This document shows positions 41,799 through 51,149 of a stretch of 64,000 nucleotides of DNA, in pieces. How positions within the stretch are numbered: position 1 is the stretch's first letter; the number at the start of each line of letters is the position of its first letter. The DNA comes from an uncultured beta proteobacterium (lineage in GTDB: Bacteria; Pseudomonadota; Gammaproteobacteria; Burkholderiales; Burkholderiaceae_C), in NCBI GenBank assembly GCA_903823025.1, contig CAIJRK010000003.1, positions 80,078 to 144,077 on the forward strand. Direction: 5' to 3'. A model generated the notes under the pieces. The model ran no database searches and was not told the DNA's origin. It worked only from the letters and a program-made list of their open reading frames with translations. Both the position numbers and the translations under genes were made by a program.

Positions 41799-44390
41799 TT
41801 AGGAGAGGTCGGGTTTATTTAAGAGCGAGGTCATCGCTTCCAAATTCGTCCCTTTGAAGGGTTGTGGATTGACCATCAGAGTTGCAAAAAGACGACTCAC
41901 ATCAACCGATTGAATCAGCAATTGACCGCCGTTGGCCTTGATGAAATCTTTGATCAACGGGCCATCGCCGGGTCTTGCAAAAGGATTGGGCATGAGTTGG
42001 CTGTCATGGAACTCGGGCACGCCATGCAGCGCATCAACCAGCAGTCCCATCATTTGCCCGCCGTGACGCACGATGATCACCTGGCTGCTTTTGTCGATGA
42101 CGGAGGAGATGCTGTGCAAGAGATAGCTGAGGTCAAAGACCCAAACCGAGCTATTGGTTTCACCCTCTCGCTCCATCCCCAGGAGGCCGATGCACACTTT
42201 GCGGTCAGCCCGGGGTACCGCCGACATTTTTGAAGCCGGGAGCGCCTCTTGTACTGATTCGGCGGGCAGGGCAAACAAACTGGCGTTGATAAAGAAGGTG
42301 GCAAATTCACGCCCGCCCATCTCTATTAAGTCAGATTTCAGCACCGTTTTACCCTTGTGCCCCGTGCTCAAACGGTCACGGACTTCGCCAAAAGAGTGAA
42401 ATACGACGGCCAGCACCTCATCGCGGTAACCGTCCGAGACCTTGAATTCACGGTAACCGCTGGAGGCGGTGCATCCCAGAATGGCGTAATGCCCATCATG
42501 AACGACGATGCGTGAGGCACTGTGACCATTGGGTAGCGCCAGCAAAGAGGGCTCCATTTCCAGGATCGATCCCACCGGACGTTGGGCGTCTGCGCTGGCG
42601 ATAACGTGGCCTTGGCGATTGATAAATAAGGCCTTTGTTTGGGCTTGGTTGCCCAGTCCAGCGTGCAGCATGGCTAACAACTCGGGCGTGGAATCAAACA
42701 CGATGCCAATACCGCCTATCACCCGGGCATCGTCTTCGGGATGTCGAATGGCGGCATGGTAAATGTAGGTGGGCTGACCGTCGTAAAGGGGCGTGGCTGC
42801 AAAGGGCGTGACGTAGTAATCCTGTTCGGTGCGCAGCGCCAGCACATGCGCCAGCGTGACTGCATCAATGGCGGGACTTGGCGCTGTTTCGCTATTTTTA
42901 TGGGCGTGCGTGCTGGCGATGATGTTGCCGTCCACGTCATAAACCACAAGCCGGGTATAGACGGTGTACAGGCGGTTGATGTACGCCAGAATGCGGGTCA
43001 GGCGCTCAACAACTTCGTGGTCTCGTTCGGGCGCGGCCAGCGCGACCCGCAACTCGGGTGTCAAGGCCCACCAGCGGCTATCGTTGGCGCGTTCATATAA
43101 GTTGCGGTCCAGCAGGTCAACCAGCAAATGCGACATAAATTCTGAATCACGCAGGCTCGACGCCAGCACGGTTTCATAAAGATCACCAATGGATTTTGAA
43201 AACAGTTCGTTGCTGCGCGCTCCGGTCTCGCTGATTTGGGTCAGGATGGTCTTGAGTTTGACCAGTTCGCCGCGCTGGCCCGCTGTCATCACCTGACCAT
43301 TCCAGACCACGCGCTGAATAGTTTCGGCAGCGGCCATGATCTCATACAGCGGCGGCGAAAAAGACTGGGCGTGTGACAGCAAACCTTCGGCCACACGGGC
43401 ATCCAGCGAGGCCAGTGCTGTGCTGCTTCGCCCGGTAAAGGCCACGTCCACCGGCACCATCACCTGGCCCAGCCAGCCGGGCGGCCCTTTGTAGCCTTGA
43501 TAGCCCTCGGCGGCAAAGGTTCGCACCAGATATTCGCGCCCTGAAAACATCATCAATCGGGGTGCCTTGTCCGGGTTGACCGGCACCACGGAGCCGCGTG
43601 GAATCCACAGGGCATCGGCACTTTCAATGACGTGATGGCTGGCGTCGAGCAGCATCATGTTCGTGCGCCCCGCCGGGTCGCGGTGCGACTGGAAAATGCC
43701 TGCCATCTCTTGTTCAAAGTTAAAGCACAGGCACAACACGCCCACGACGGTCCCGCTGTCGGGATGCAGCATCCGGTGCGAGTAAATCAGAGCCTGCTTT
43801 TTGGATGGACGCAAATCGCTGGCCCGAAAAGTTTCAATATATGTGGCGCTGCCCAGTGCTTGTGCCAGCAACGGGTCGGTGCTGCCTTCCAGCGGCGTGG
43901 ATTCATCAATTTGCACCAGCACGTTGCCTGCTTTATCAAGCAAAATAATTTCGTCATAAACCGTGTATTTGCTACGGTAGGCGCGCAGCCGTTGGCGAAT
44001 GGCGGGCGCGTTGTCACGCAGGCCCGCGACAAAGGCACACAACTCATGGTCGGTGGCTAAAAAGCCCACATCAGCGGTGCGCTCGTAGAGATTGCGCACG
44101 ACGATGTTGATCACATATTGCGCCTTGGTGCCAAGCTCATCGAGCACCGTCGTCACCTTCTCATTGACCAGACTGGCGACCAATTCCTGCTCCAGCCGAT
44201 TGAAGCCTTCGCGCGTGGCCGCCATCGTTGGCAAAATAGTTTTGGCCTCGACCGGGCAATTCATCTTGGCCGATGACTCGATCATTCGCCACATCAGGTT
44301 CAGTTCGCGCAACGATTGTTCGCAGCGAATGACGTCGCGCATGTAGGGTAGAAAAGTGTCTATTTGAAGCGGAGTGACGTGGTCCATCAT
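41799..44390 (-). CDS. Double cache-domain protein with C-terminal CheW domain
   Basis: An 863-residue signalling protein. The N-terminal helical region is followed by two similar sensor halves (YTVYDEIILLDKAGNVLVQI and YTVYTRLVVYDVDGNIIAST), each with cache/PAS-like features. The C-terminal about 150 residues form a CheW-like domain (EFATFFINASLFALPAESVQ, VIIVRHGGQMMGLLVDALHG). No membrane segment is obvious and there is no methyl-accepting signalling helix, so it is not a classical receptor. It may couple small-molecule sensing to a CheA-type array. It ends 21 bp after comM, convergent. Confidence 0.75.
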   Translation of the reverse strand: MMDHVTPLQIDTFLPYMRDVIRCEQSLRELNLMWRMIESSAKMNCPVEAKTILPTMAATREGFNRLEQELVASLVNEKVTTVLDELGTKAQYVINIVVRNLYERTADVGFLATDHELCAFVAGLRDNAPAIRQRLRAYRSKYTVYDEIILLDKAGNVLVQIDESTPLEGSTDPLLAQALGSATYIETFRASDLRPSKKQALIYSHRMLHPDSGTVVGVLCLCFNFEQEMAGIFQSHRDPAGRTNMMLLDASHHVIESADALWIPRGSVVPVNPDKAPRLMMFSGREYLVRTFAAEGYQGYKGPPGWLGQVMVPVDVAFTGRSSTALASLDARVAEGLLSHAQSFSPPLYEIMAAAETIQRVVWNGQVMTAGQRGELVKLKTILTQISETGARSNELFSKSIGDLYETVLASSLRDSEFMSHLLVDLLDRNLYERANDSRWWALTPELRVALAAPERDHEVVERLTRILAYINRLYTVYTRLVVYDVDGNIIASTHAHKNSETAPSPAIDAVTLAHVLALRTEQDYYVTPFAATPLYDGQPTYIYHAAIRHPEDDARVIGGIGIVFDSTPELLAMLHAGLGNQAQTKALFINRQGHVIASADAQRPVGSILEMEPSLLALPNGHSASRIVVHDGHYAILGCTASSGYREFKVSDGYRDEVLAVVFHSFGEVRDRLSTGHKGKTVLKSDLIEMGGREFATFFINASLFALPAESVQEALPASKMSAVPRADRKVCIGLLGMEREGETNSSVWVFDLSYLLHSISSVIDKSSQVIIVRHGGQMMGLLVDALHGVPEFHDSQLMPNPFARPGDGPLIKDFIKANGGQLLIQSVDVSRLFATLMVNPQPFKGTNLEAMTSLLNKPDLS

Positions 44391-44568
44391 GTTTCTTCGT
44401 GTTGTTGACGGGCGATGGATGCTTGACGTGCCGCCGGTCTGTTTCAGGGGCGATCAATTTACGCAAAATTGGTGCCATAGCGCCTATTATTTCATTGTCG
44501 CCAGATGCGCTGGTATGCCGTTTGCGCCAGCCGGTTTGCCTTGGTTTACTTTCGCTACCATCGTCGGC

Positions 44569-44973
44569 ATGAAGAAATCTTTGCGCCCCACCCTGGTTCC
44601 TTGTCCTTGCCAAAGCGGGCAGTCTTACGCCACTTGTTGCCGCGTTTGGCACACGGGTTTGAGCGAAGGTCAACACGCCCCCACGCCCGAGGCGCTGATG
44701 CGCTCGCGTTACAGCGCCTACGTGCTGGGGCGGCTTGATTACCTGCAAGCCACTTGGCATCCGACCACGTTGCCGCTTGATTTGACGTTGCCGTGCGTCA
44801 AATGGCTGGGATTGGAAGTGCGCCACATGCAAACAACGGGCGACGCGGGCGTGGTCGAATTTGTGGCCCGCAGCCGCGAGGCGGGTCGGGCGCAACGGCT
44901 GCACGAAACCAGCCGCTTTGTGCGCGAACGTGGCCGTTGGTATTACCTGGACGGCGACCTCAAAACGACTTGA
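44569..44973 (+). CDS. ychJ: YchJ-family protein with SEC-C motif
   Basis: A 134-residue member of the YchJ (UPF0225) family from the ATG at 44569 (MKKSLRPTLVPCPCQSGQSY). An N-terminal SEC-C-like zinc motif (PCPCQSGQSYATCCRVWH) precedes an NTF2-like core (LMRSRYSAYVLGRLDYLQAT, WLGLEVRHMQ, VEFVARSRE, ETSRFVRERGRWYYLDGD). The track ORF starts earlier but the extra N-terminus overlaps the divergent cache gene. Function of the family is unknown. Confidence 0.88.
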   Translation: MKKSLRPTLVPCPCQSGQSYATCCRVWHTGLSEGQHAPTPEALMRSRYSAYVLGRLDYLQATWHPTTLPLDLTLPCVKWLGLEVRHMQTTGDAGVVEFVARSREAGRAQRLHETSRFVRERGRWYYLDGDLKTT

Positions 44974-44988
44974 TTGAAGCGGTGAGCC

Positions 44989-47949
44989 TCAAGCCAAATG
45001 TTTGCCCACAATCCCTGCCAGCTCAAACATCGTGACTTGCGGTTTGCCAAACACGGCGAGTAACTTGGCGTCGGCGTTGATGGCGCGTTTGTTGGCTGCG
45101 TCTTGCAGGTTGTTGGCTTTGATGTAGTCCCACAGCTTTTTGATGACTTGGGGTCGCGCCACCGGTTCGCTGCCAATGACCGCCGCCAAGGCTTCGCTGG
45201 GTTTCAAGCCTGAGCCGGGTTTGGGCACCGCTGTTTTGCGTGGCGTTTTAACAGCGGATTTGGCGGCTGCTTTCGAGCTTGCGACTTTCTTGGCCGCTAC
45301 TTTTTTAGTCGCCGCACTGCTTGTTTTAGCGCCCACCGTTTTGGTCGCTGCTGCAGTTTTGGTGGTGGTTGTGCGCGGGGGGAACTTGGACGGTGCAAAT
45401 TCAAAATTGACCTTGCCCGCCTCAGCGTCCCACGCCAACATCGCTTTAAAACCCCGGCGCGTGCGCATCGACACAAACTTGTCCAGTAAATCTGTTTTGC
45501 CGGTGGTCAACAACTTGCTCATTTGCTCGCGCACGATGGGTTGTTGCAGAATGATTTGCCCGCTTTTGAAGTCGCAACTTGGCGTGGGTTGTGCCAAGGT
45601 CGGAACCGATTTCTGACACACATAGCTCTTGCCGTGTTCAAACACTGCGCTGGCGCATTTGGGGCAAGCGCCCAGCGATTCTTGTCCACTGAAGTCGATC
45701 AACTCACCGGATTCTTCACCTTTTTTGTCGTCGCCAAAATCAAATTCCAGCTTGTAGTTTTTGGTTTCTTCGTCGAATTTGATGACCATTTCAGCGGTGA
45801 AAGGCCAACCCGCTTTGGAGCGGAAACCTTCCAACGGGCCAATCTTTTTGTCGCGCAAAAACTGTTCGACTTCGGCCACTTCAAAGGTGCGTCCTGCCGG
45901 TGTTTTTCCGAATGAGAAGCCGCAGCCGTCTTCCTTGCCGGTCAGGCCGGTGCAGTTGTAGCGCCGGTAGTTTTCTTTCACAATGCCGCCGCAGTTGGGG
46001 CAAGGGCTGTTGAGCGTGGCGAAGTCGCCGGGAATGGTGTCGCGGTCGTATTCTTTGGCTTTTTTCACCAAGCGTTCAGTCATGGCGACGATCTCGGCCA
46101 TGAAGGATTCGCGGCTCAATTTGCCGTGTTCCATCTGCGTCAGCTTGTATTCCCATTCGCCGGTGAGTTCGGCTTTGGACAACTCTTTCACGCCCAAACC
46201 GCGCAGCAGCGTCATGAGCTGGAACGCTTTGGCCGTGGGCATCATTTCGCGGCCTTCGCGCAGCATGTATTTTTCGGCAATCAGCCCTTCGATGATGCTG
46301 GCGCGGGTGGCCGGCGTGCCCAAGCCTTTTTCTTGCATCGCCTGGCGCAGTTCGTCGTCTTCCACGGTTTTGCCTGCGCCTTCCATCGCACCCAGCAGCG
46401 TGGCTTCCGAGTAGCGGGCGGGTGGACGGGTTTTCAGGGCTTTGGGTTCCACGGATTGGGTGTTGACCAATTCGCCCGGCTTGACCGGCACTAGGTTGCC
46501 CGCGCTCTTGTCGCCGCTGTCAACGACTTCGTCAGCGGCTTCCTTGCCGTAAATCGCCAACCAGCCGGACTTGACCAGCACCTTGCCTTCGGTCTTGAAA
46601 TTGTGGTCTGCTGCCGTTGAAATACGCGTGGTGATCTGGTATTCAGCCACCGGGAAGAACACCGCCATAAAGCGACGCACCACCAAGTCATAAATCTTTT
46701 GCTCTGTTTCTGAAAGACCGCTAGGCGCTTGCAGCGTCGGGATGATGGCAAAGTGATCGCTGACCTTGGCGTTGTCAAAAATGCGTTTGCTGGGGCGGAT
46801 GTAGTTGCCGTTCAGGGCGGTGAGCGCGTGCGGTGCCAGATGCCGCATATCGCTGCCCGCCAGCATTTCAAAGGTTTGTTTGACCACCGGCACGTAGTCT
46901 TCGGGCAGGGCGCGTGAGTCGGTTCGCGGGTAGGTCAAGGCCTTGTGGCGTTCGTACAGACTTTGCGCAATCGACAGCGTGGTTTTGGCGGAAAAGCCAA
47001 ATTTACCGTTAGCCTCGCGCTGCAGACTGGTCAAGTCAAACAACAAGGGCGACGCTTGCGTGGTGGGTTTGCTTTCTTCTGTGACACTGGCTTTTTGACC
47101 GCGCACGGCATCGGCTACGGCCTGTGCTTCACGCTGGCTCCAGACGCGATCTGCCCGGAGTTCGGCATCCATCTCGTCGGTGTTGCCAGCCGCTGCGTTG
47201 GCTGCCGCACGCTTCCATTTCGGGTCAAACCACTTGGCGGTGTAGTCACCGGCTTGGGCGGCAAAGGTGGCGATCACTTCCCAATAATCGCGGCTGATGA
47301 ATTTGCGAATTTTCTCTTCGCGCTCCACCACCACGCTCAGAGTCGGCGTTTGCACCCGGCCTACGGTGGTCAAAAAGAAGCCGCCTTCGCGGGAGTTGAA
47401 CGCGGTCATGGCGCGGGTGCCGTTGATGCCGACCAGCCAGTCAGCCTCGCTGCGACAACGCGCTGCATCGGCCAACGGCAACATCTGCTCGTCGCTGCGC
47501 AAGGCGTTAAAGCCATCACGAATGGCTTGCGGCGTCATCGACTGCAACCACAGCCGCTGGACCGGGAGTTTGACCTTGCTGTATTGCTGGATCAGCCGAA
47601 AGATCAGTTCGCCTTCGCGCCCGGCATCGCAGGCGTTGATGAAGGCGTCTACGTCTTTGCGCTTGGCTTGTTTGACGATGGCGTTAAGCCGTGTCTTGGT
47701 TTTGTCCATCGGCTTCAAGTCGAAGTACGGCGGAATCACGGGCAGGTTGGCAAAACTCCACTTGCCCCGCTTGACGTCAAATTCCTCGGGCGCCTGAATC
47801 TCCAGCAGGTGACCCACGGCGCTGGTGACGACGTATTTTTCGTTCTCGAAATGCTCATCGTGCTTGTCGAACTTGCCCGCCACTGGCGTGAGGGCCTTCA
47901 CAATATCTTGGGCCACAGAGGGCTTTTCGGCAATTATTAATGTTTTCAT
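44989..47949 (-). CDS. topB: DNA topoisomerase III
   Basis: Type IA topoisomerase that decatenates and relaxes DNA. The start is placed at 47949 (MKTLIIAEKPSVAQDIVKAL, the Toprim domain), giving 986 residues; the track start lies in a repetitive upstream region. Marks include CDAGREGELIFRLI (Toprim acids), REGGFFLTTVGRVQTPTLSV and the active-site stretch ALTYPRTDSRALPEDY with the catalytic Tyr. C-terminal zinc-ribbon-like repeats follow (CPNCGGIVKENYRRYNC, ACPKCASAVFEHGKSYVCQK), then an Ala/Lys-rich tail. The last about 70 residues (KPSEALAAVIGSEPVARPQV) form a SWIB/MDM2-like domain, seen fused to this enzyme in betaproteobacteria. Confidence 0.93.
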   Translation of the reverse strand: MKTLIIAEKPSVAQDIVKALTPVAGKFDKHDEHFENEKYVVTSAVGHLLEIQAPEEFDVKRGKWSFANLPVIPPYFDLKPMDKTKTRLNAIVKQAKRKDVDAFINACDAGREGELIFRLIQQYSKVKLPVQRLWLQSMTPQAIRDGFNALRSDEQMLPLADAARCRSEADWLVGINGTRAMTAFNSREGGFFLTTVGRVQTPTLSVVVEREEKIRKFISRDYWEVIATFAAQAGDYTAKWFDPKWKRAAANAAAGNTDEMDAELRADRVWSQREAQAVADAVRGQKASVTEESKPTTQASPLLFDLTSLQREANGKFGFSAKTTLSIAQSLYERHKALTYPRTDSRALPEDYVPVVKQTFEMLAGSDMRHLAPHALTALNGNYIRPSKRIFDNAKVSDHFAIIPTLQAPSGLSETEQKIYDLVVRRFMAVFFPVAEYQITTRISTAADHNFKTEGKVLVKSGWLAIYGKEAADEVVDSGDKSAGNLVPVKPGELVNTQSVEPKALKTRPPARYSEATLLGAMEGAGKTVEDDELRQAMQEKGLGTPATRASIIEGLIAEKYMLREGREMMPTAKAFQLMTLLRGLGVKELSKAELTGEWEYKLTQMEHGKLSRESFMAEIVAMTERLVKKAKEYDRDTIPGDFATLNSPCPNCGGIVKENYRRYNCTGLTGKEDGCGFSFGKTPAGRTFEVAEVEQFLRDKKIGPLEGFRSKAGWPFTAEMVIKFDEETKNYKLEFDFGDDKKGEESGELIDFSGQESLGACPKCASAVFEHGKSYVCQKSVPTLAQPTPSCDFKSGQIILQQPIVREQMSKLLTTGKTDLLDKFVSMRTRRGFKAMLAWDAEAGKVNFEFAPSKFPPRTTTTKTAAATKTVGAKTSSAATKKVAAKKVASSKAAAKSAVKTPRKTAVPKPGSGLKPSEALAAVIGSEPVARPQVIKKLWDYIKANNLQDAANKRAINADAKLLAVFGKPQVTMFELAGIVGKHLA

Positions 47950-48048
47950 TTCACTACAATCCAAATTCTCGCGGGCGCACAGGCGCACGCACACAGGTGA
48001 GCGCGCACACGCACGCCCATACGAGTTCACGATACCAAATTTTCAGCC

Positions 48049-48537
48049 GTGCCAAAAAAAGCAATTCCCAGCGTTCGTCGCCGCATTCAAACCCGCCGCT
48101 CGGGCGTGCATGGCAAAGGCGTGTTTGCCGTACAAGACCTGGCCGAGGGCGAGACGCTGATTGAATATGTGGGCGAAGTCATCAGTTGGTCGCAAGCGCA
48201 AGCGCGTCATCCGCATGACTCCAACGACCCCAATCACACGTTTTACTTTCACATCGATGAGGATCACGTCATTGACGCCTTGTTTGGCGGCAACTCGTCA
48301 CGCTGGATCAACCACGCTTGCGACCCCAACTGTGAAGCCGACGAACAAAACGGGCGCATTTTCATCAAGGCACTGCGTAATATCCCGGCGGGTGAAGAAC
48401 TCAACTACGACTATGGCCTGATCATCGACGCTCGTTACACGGCCAAACTCAAGGCGGAATATCCCTGCTGGTGTGGCGCTGAAAATTGTCGCGGCACGTT
48501 ATTGGCACCAAAGGCTGGGCGCCTGAAAAAATCATGA
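48049..48537 (+). CDS. SET-domain protein-lysine methyltransferase
   Basis: A 162-residue compact SET domain with GTG start. Marks are RRSGVHGKGVFAVQDLAEGE, RWINHACDPNCEADEQNGRI (cofactor and substrate site), AGEELNYDYGL (catalytic Tyr) and a post-SET zinc motif (CWCGAENCRGTLL). SET proteins methylate protein lysines using S-adenosylmethionine; bacterial substrates are mostly unknown. It overlaps birA by 4 bp (ATGA), so both are in one operon. Confidence 0.9.
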   Translation: MPKKAIPSVRRRIQTRRSGVHGKGVFAVQDLAEGETLIEYVGEVISWSQAQARHPHDSNDPNHTFYFHIDEDHVIDALFGGNSSRWINHACDPNCEADEQNGRIFIKALRNIPAGEELNYDYGLIIDARYTAKLKAEYPCWCGAENCRGTLLAPKAGRLKKS

Positions 48538-49349
48538 GCACCCCAATTAACGCTATTCACCCGATTCGCTGGCCCGCCGAAGCTATTTGGGAAGCCGTGG
48601 AACCTGATCTGCCTGGCTTTACGGTTGAAATCGTGGGGCAGCTGGATTCGACCAACTCTGAGTTGATGCGCCGCGCCCGTGCCGGACAAATGGCGCCGGT
48701 GTTGCTGGTGGCCGAGCGGCAAACCGCAGGACGAGGTCGCTTGGGGCGCGATTGGCACAGCGAGGCCGGGGCCAGGGCCGCAGGCGGATCTTTAACGTTT
48801 TCCATCGGTTTACCTTTGTCACCGCTGGACTGGTCGGGCTTGTCGTTGGCCGTGGGCGTGAGTGTGGTGCAAAGCCTGCATCCTGATTTGCGTTTGAAGT
48901 GGCCCAACGACGTGTGGCTGCATGACTACAAGCTGGCGGGCATTTTGATTGAAACCGCCAGTTTGGGTGAACGGCGTTACGCCGTGGTAGGCATCGGTCT
49001 CAATATCAAACCGCGTGATGGCATTGGACTGGCCACGCCGCCCGCTTGGCTGGGCGAAGTTTTGCCGGGTGTGGACGCGCCGCAAGCGTTGCTGCGAATA
49101 GTCGCCCCGCTCATTCAGGCGATCAAGGCATTTGAGGCGCACGGGTTTGCGCCATGCCAGACCTCTTTCAACCGCCTTGATGCGCTGGACGGCTTGACCA
49201 TCCGGTTGAGTGATGGCACGACGGGCGTGGCGCAAGGCGTCGATGCGGTGGGAGCTTTGCAGGTATTGACCGCGCACGGCCTACAAAAAATCACCAGTTC
49301 CGAGGTGAGCGTGCGCCCTTTAAGCCCCTTTGGCTACGAAAATTTTTAG
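48534..49349 (+). CDS. birA: Biotin--[acetyl-CoA-carboxylase] ligase
   Basis: Attaches biotin to the biotin carboxyl carrier protein. The start is at 48534 (MSTPINAIHPIRWPAEAIWE), overlapping the SET gene stop. Biotin-protein ligase marks are VGQLDSTNSELMRRARAG, VAERQTAGRGRLGRDW (the GRGRxGR loop), LKWPNDVWLHDYKLAGILIE and VVGIGLNIKPRD. There is no N-terminal helix-turn-helix, so it is the mono-functional enzyme and not the E. coli-type repressor. Length 271 residues. Confidence 0.93.
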   Translation: MSTPINAIHPIRWPAEAIWEAVEPDLPGFTVEIVGQLDSTNSELMRRARAGQMAPVLLVAERQTAGRGRLGRDWHSEAGARAAGGSLTFSIGLPLSPLDWSGLSLAVGVSVVQSLHPDLRLKWPNDVWLHDYKLAGILIETASLGERRYAVVGIGLNIKPRDGIGLATPPAWLGEVLPGVDAPQALLRIVAPLIQAIKAFEAHGFAPCQTSFNRLDALDGLTIRLSDGTTGVAQGVDAVGALQVLTAHGLQKITSSEVSVRPLSPFGYENF

Positions 49350-49351
49350 CC

Positions 49352-49612
49352 ATGTTACGTTTGATTTTTCTGTTGCTGATTTTGGTGAATGGCCTTTATT
49401 TCGCATGGTCACAAGGCCTGTTGTCCGGGCTGGGTTGGGCGCCGGTTCAGCAGTCCGAGCCACAGCGTCTGGGTCAGCAAATTCGCCCGGAGGCGTTGCG
49501 CGTGCTCACCGCGCAAGAGCTGAGTCAGCCTGAAGTTGTGCCGGTTCCGGTGCCCGTTGGCCCGGTTGCGCCAGCTTCTGCCCCACTGGTTAACGCCCCG
49601 CCAGCCGAATAA
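49352..49612 (+). CDS. Small membrane-anchored proline-rich protein
   Basis: An 86-residue protein, 2 bp after birA, with one N-terminal membrane helix (MLRLIFLLLILVNGLYFAWS) and a Pro/Val-rich tail (EVVPVPVPVGPVAPASAPLV). In related genomes a similar N-terminus is, as I recall, sometimes attached to a SPOR-like domain; none is present here. Probably translationally coupled to birA. Function unknown. Confidence 0.6.
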   Translation: MLRLIFLLLILVNGLYFAWSQGLLSGLGWAPVQQSEPQRLGQQIRPEALRVLTAQELSQPEVVPVPVPVGPVAPASAPLVNAPPAE

Positions 49613-49656
49613 AGGTTGGTGTTGCTTTACATGACGTGATGTCACCTCATGTTGCG

Positions 49657-51105
49657 TTAAGCGAGCTTGGTGCTGTCATCGGCGACAAAGCGCACGCTAA
49701 AGCACGCACCCGGCGGCATCCGTCCCGGTTGGGTATCTTCCAGCGTAACCGTGGCATTGTGTTGATGGGCAATTTTCATGACGATGGGCAAACCTAGCCC
49801 GGAGCCATCGGCTTCTGTCCCCAAAGCACGGTAGAACGGCTGAAAAATCAGTTCCCGCTCGGCCTCGGGCACGCCCGGCCCGGAGTCTTCAACCTGCAAT
49901 ACCAGCGTTTTCCCAAAGCGGTCAATCAGCACCCGCGCTGTGATGACGCCAGGAATTTTCGAGCTGGAGGGGGTGTAGTTGATGGCGTTGTCCACCAAAT
50001 TTCTGATGAGTTCTTTGAGGAGCGTGGGGTTGCCTGCCAACTGACCGCCTGGCGCACCAGGCTGCTCCCCTTCATAACCCAGATCAATTTGTTTTTCGAG
50101 GGCGCGCGGCACACAATCGCGCACCACGGCCATCGTTAACTCGGCCAAATCACAGGTTGTACTCGGCATGGCGACCCCGTTGCTTTCAGCCCGAGCCAGG
50201 GCTAGCAACTGGTTGACGGTGTGGGTTGCCCGGATGCTGGCGCGGCCAATTTGGCGCAACGAATGTTTAAGTTCTTCGGCGCTGGCGCCTTCACGCCGTG
50301 CGAGTTCGGCCTGCATTCGCAAGCCCGCCAGCGGCGTTTTAAGTTGATGAGCGGCATCCGCCAAAAAGCGTTTTTGAGCGGCAATCGAGTCTTTGAGTCG
50401 CATCAACAAGTCATTCACTGAATCGACCAGCGGGGCCACCTCCAGCGGCACGGTTTGTGAATCAATGGGACTCATGTCGTCAGATCTGCGTGCTCGAATG
50501 CGTTCTTCGAGCTGGTGCAGGGGTTTAATGGCCTGCACCAACGCCAGCCAGACCAACAGCACGGCCATGGGCAAAATCACAAATTGCGGCAGCATCACCC
50601 CTTTAACAATTTCTGTCGCCAGCACCGAGCGTTTTTCCATTGTTTCGGCCACTTGTATTAACGTGGGCTTGGCGCCGGGCAAGGGCTGTAGCCAGGTGTA
50701 GGCGACCTTGACTGCGATGCCCCGGACTTCCGCCTCACGCAGGTAAACCTGTCCAAAAACAACGTTTTTCTCTTCGGGAGGAGTCGGAATTTTTTGTTCG
50801 CCGCTTAAATGCTCGCCGTGTGCACCTTGCACCTGGTAATAAACCGTATCGGACTCGTCTGCGCGCAAGAGTTCGCGCGCGGGACGCGGCAAATTAAATT
50901 GAACCCGGTTGTTGTGGGTCGTGACCAACTGCGCCAACGCCCGAACATCAAACTCAAGCGAGCGGTCAAAGGGTTTGCCTGCAATGTTTTGGGCGACCAG
51001 CCAGGTCAGCATCAAGCTCACGGGCCACAGCAGTAGCAGTGGCGTGAGCATCCAGTCCAGAATTTCACCGAACAGGGAGCGCTGCTCGCGGTGGAAGATA
51101 TTCAC
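49657..51105 (-). CDS. Two-component sensor histidine kinase (TctE/QseC-like)
   Basis: A 482-residue membrane kinase. The first membrane helix (LTPLLLLWPVSLMLTWLVAQ) and the second (ILPMAVLLVWLALVQAI, about 180-197) bracket a periplasmic sensor (about 45-170). A HAMP linker follows, then the H-box FLADAAHQLKTPLAGLRMQA, the N-box RNLVDNAINYTPSS, the G1 box VEDSGPGVPE and the G2 box GSGLGLPIV. The architecture is that of TctE-type kinases, often linked to tricarboxylate uptake, but the ligand cannot be told. It lies 44 bp downstream of its regulator gene. Confidence 0.9.
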   Translation of the reverse strand: MNIFHREQRSLFGEILDWMLTPLLLLWPVSLMLTWLVAQNIAGKPFDRSLEFDVRALAQLVTTHNNRVQFNLPRPARELLRADESDTVYYQVQGAHGEHLSGEQKIPTPPEEKNVVFGQVYLREAEVRGIAVKVAYTWLQPLPGAKPTLIQVAETMEKRSVLATEIVKGVMLPQFVILPMAVLLVWLALVQAIKPLHQLEERIRARRSDDMSPIDSQTVPLEVAPLVDSVNDLLMRLKDSIAAQKRFLADAAHQLKTPLAGLRMQAELARREGASAEELKHSLRQIGRASIRATHTVNQLLALARAESNGVAMPSTTCDLAELTMAVVRDCVPRALEKQIDLGYEGEQPGAPGGQLAGNPTLLKELIRNLVDNAINYTPSSSKIPGVITARVLIDRFGKTLVLQVEDSGPGVPEAERELIFQPFYRALGTEADGSGLGLPIVMKIAHQHNATVTLEDTQPGRMPPGACFSVRFVADDSTKLA

Positions 51106-51149
51106 GGTGTCAAGAATGCAGCAGACGCCGTGGCAAGCGGAGAGTCATA

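Noticed and set aside
46945-47940. 331-residue plus-strand ORF opposite topB
   Set aside because: Antisense shadow of the strongly conserved topoisomerase III frame in GC-rich DNA; no family resemblance.
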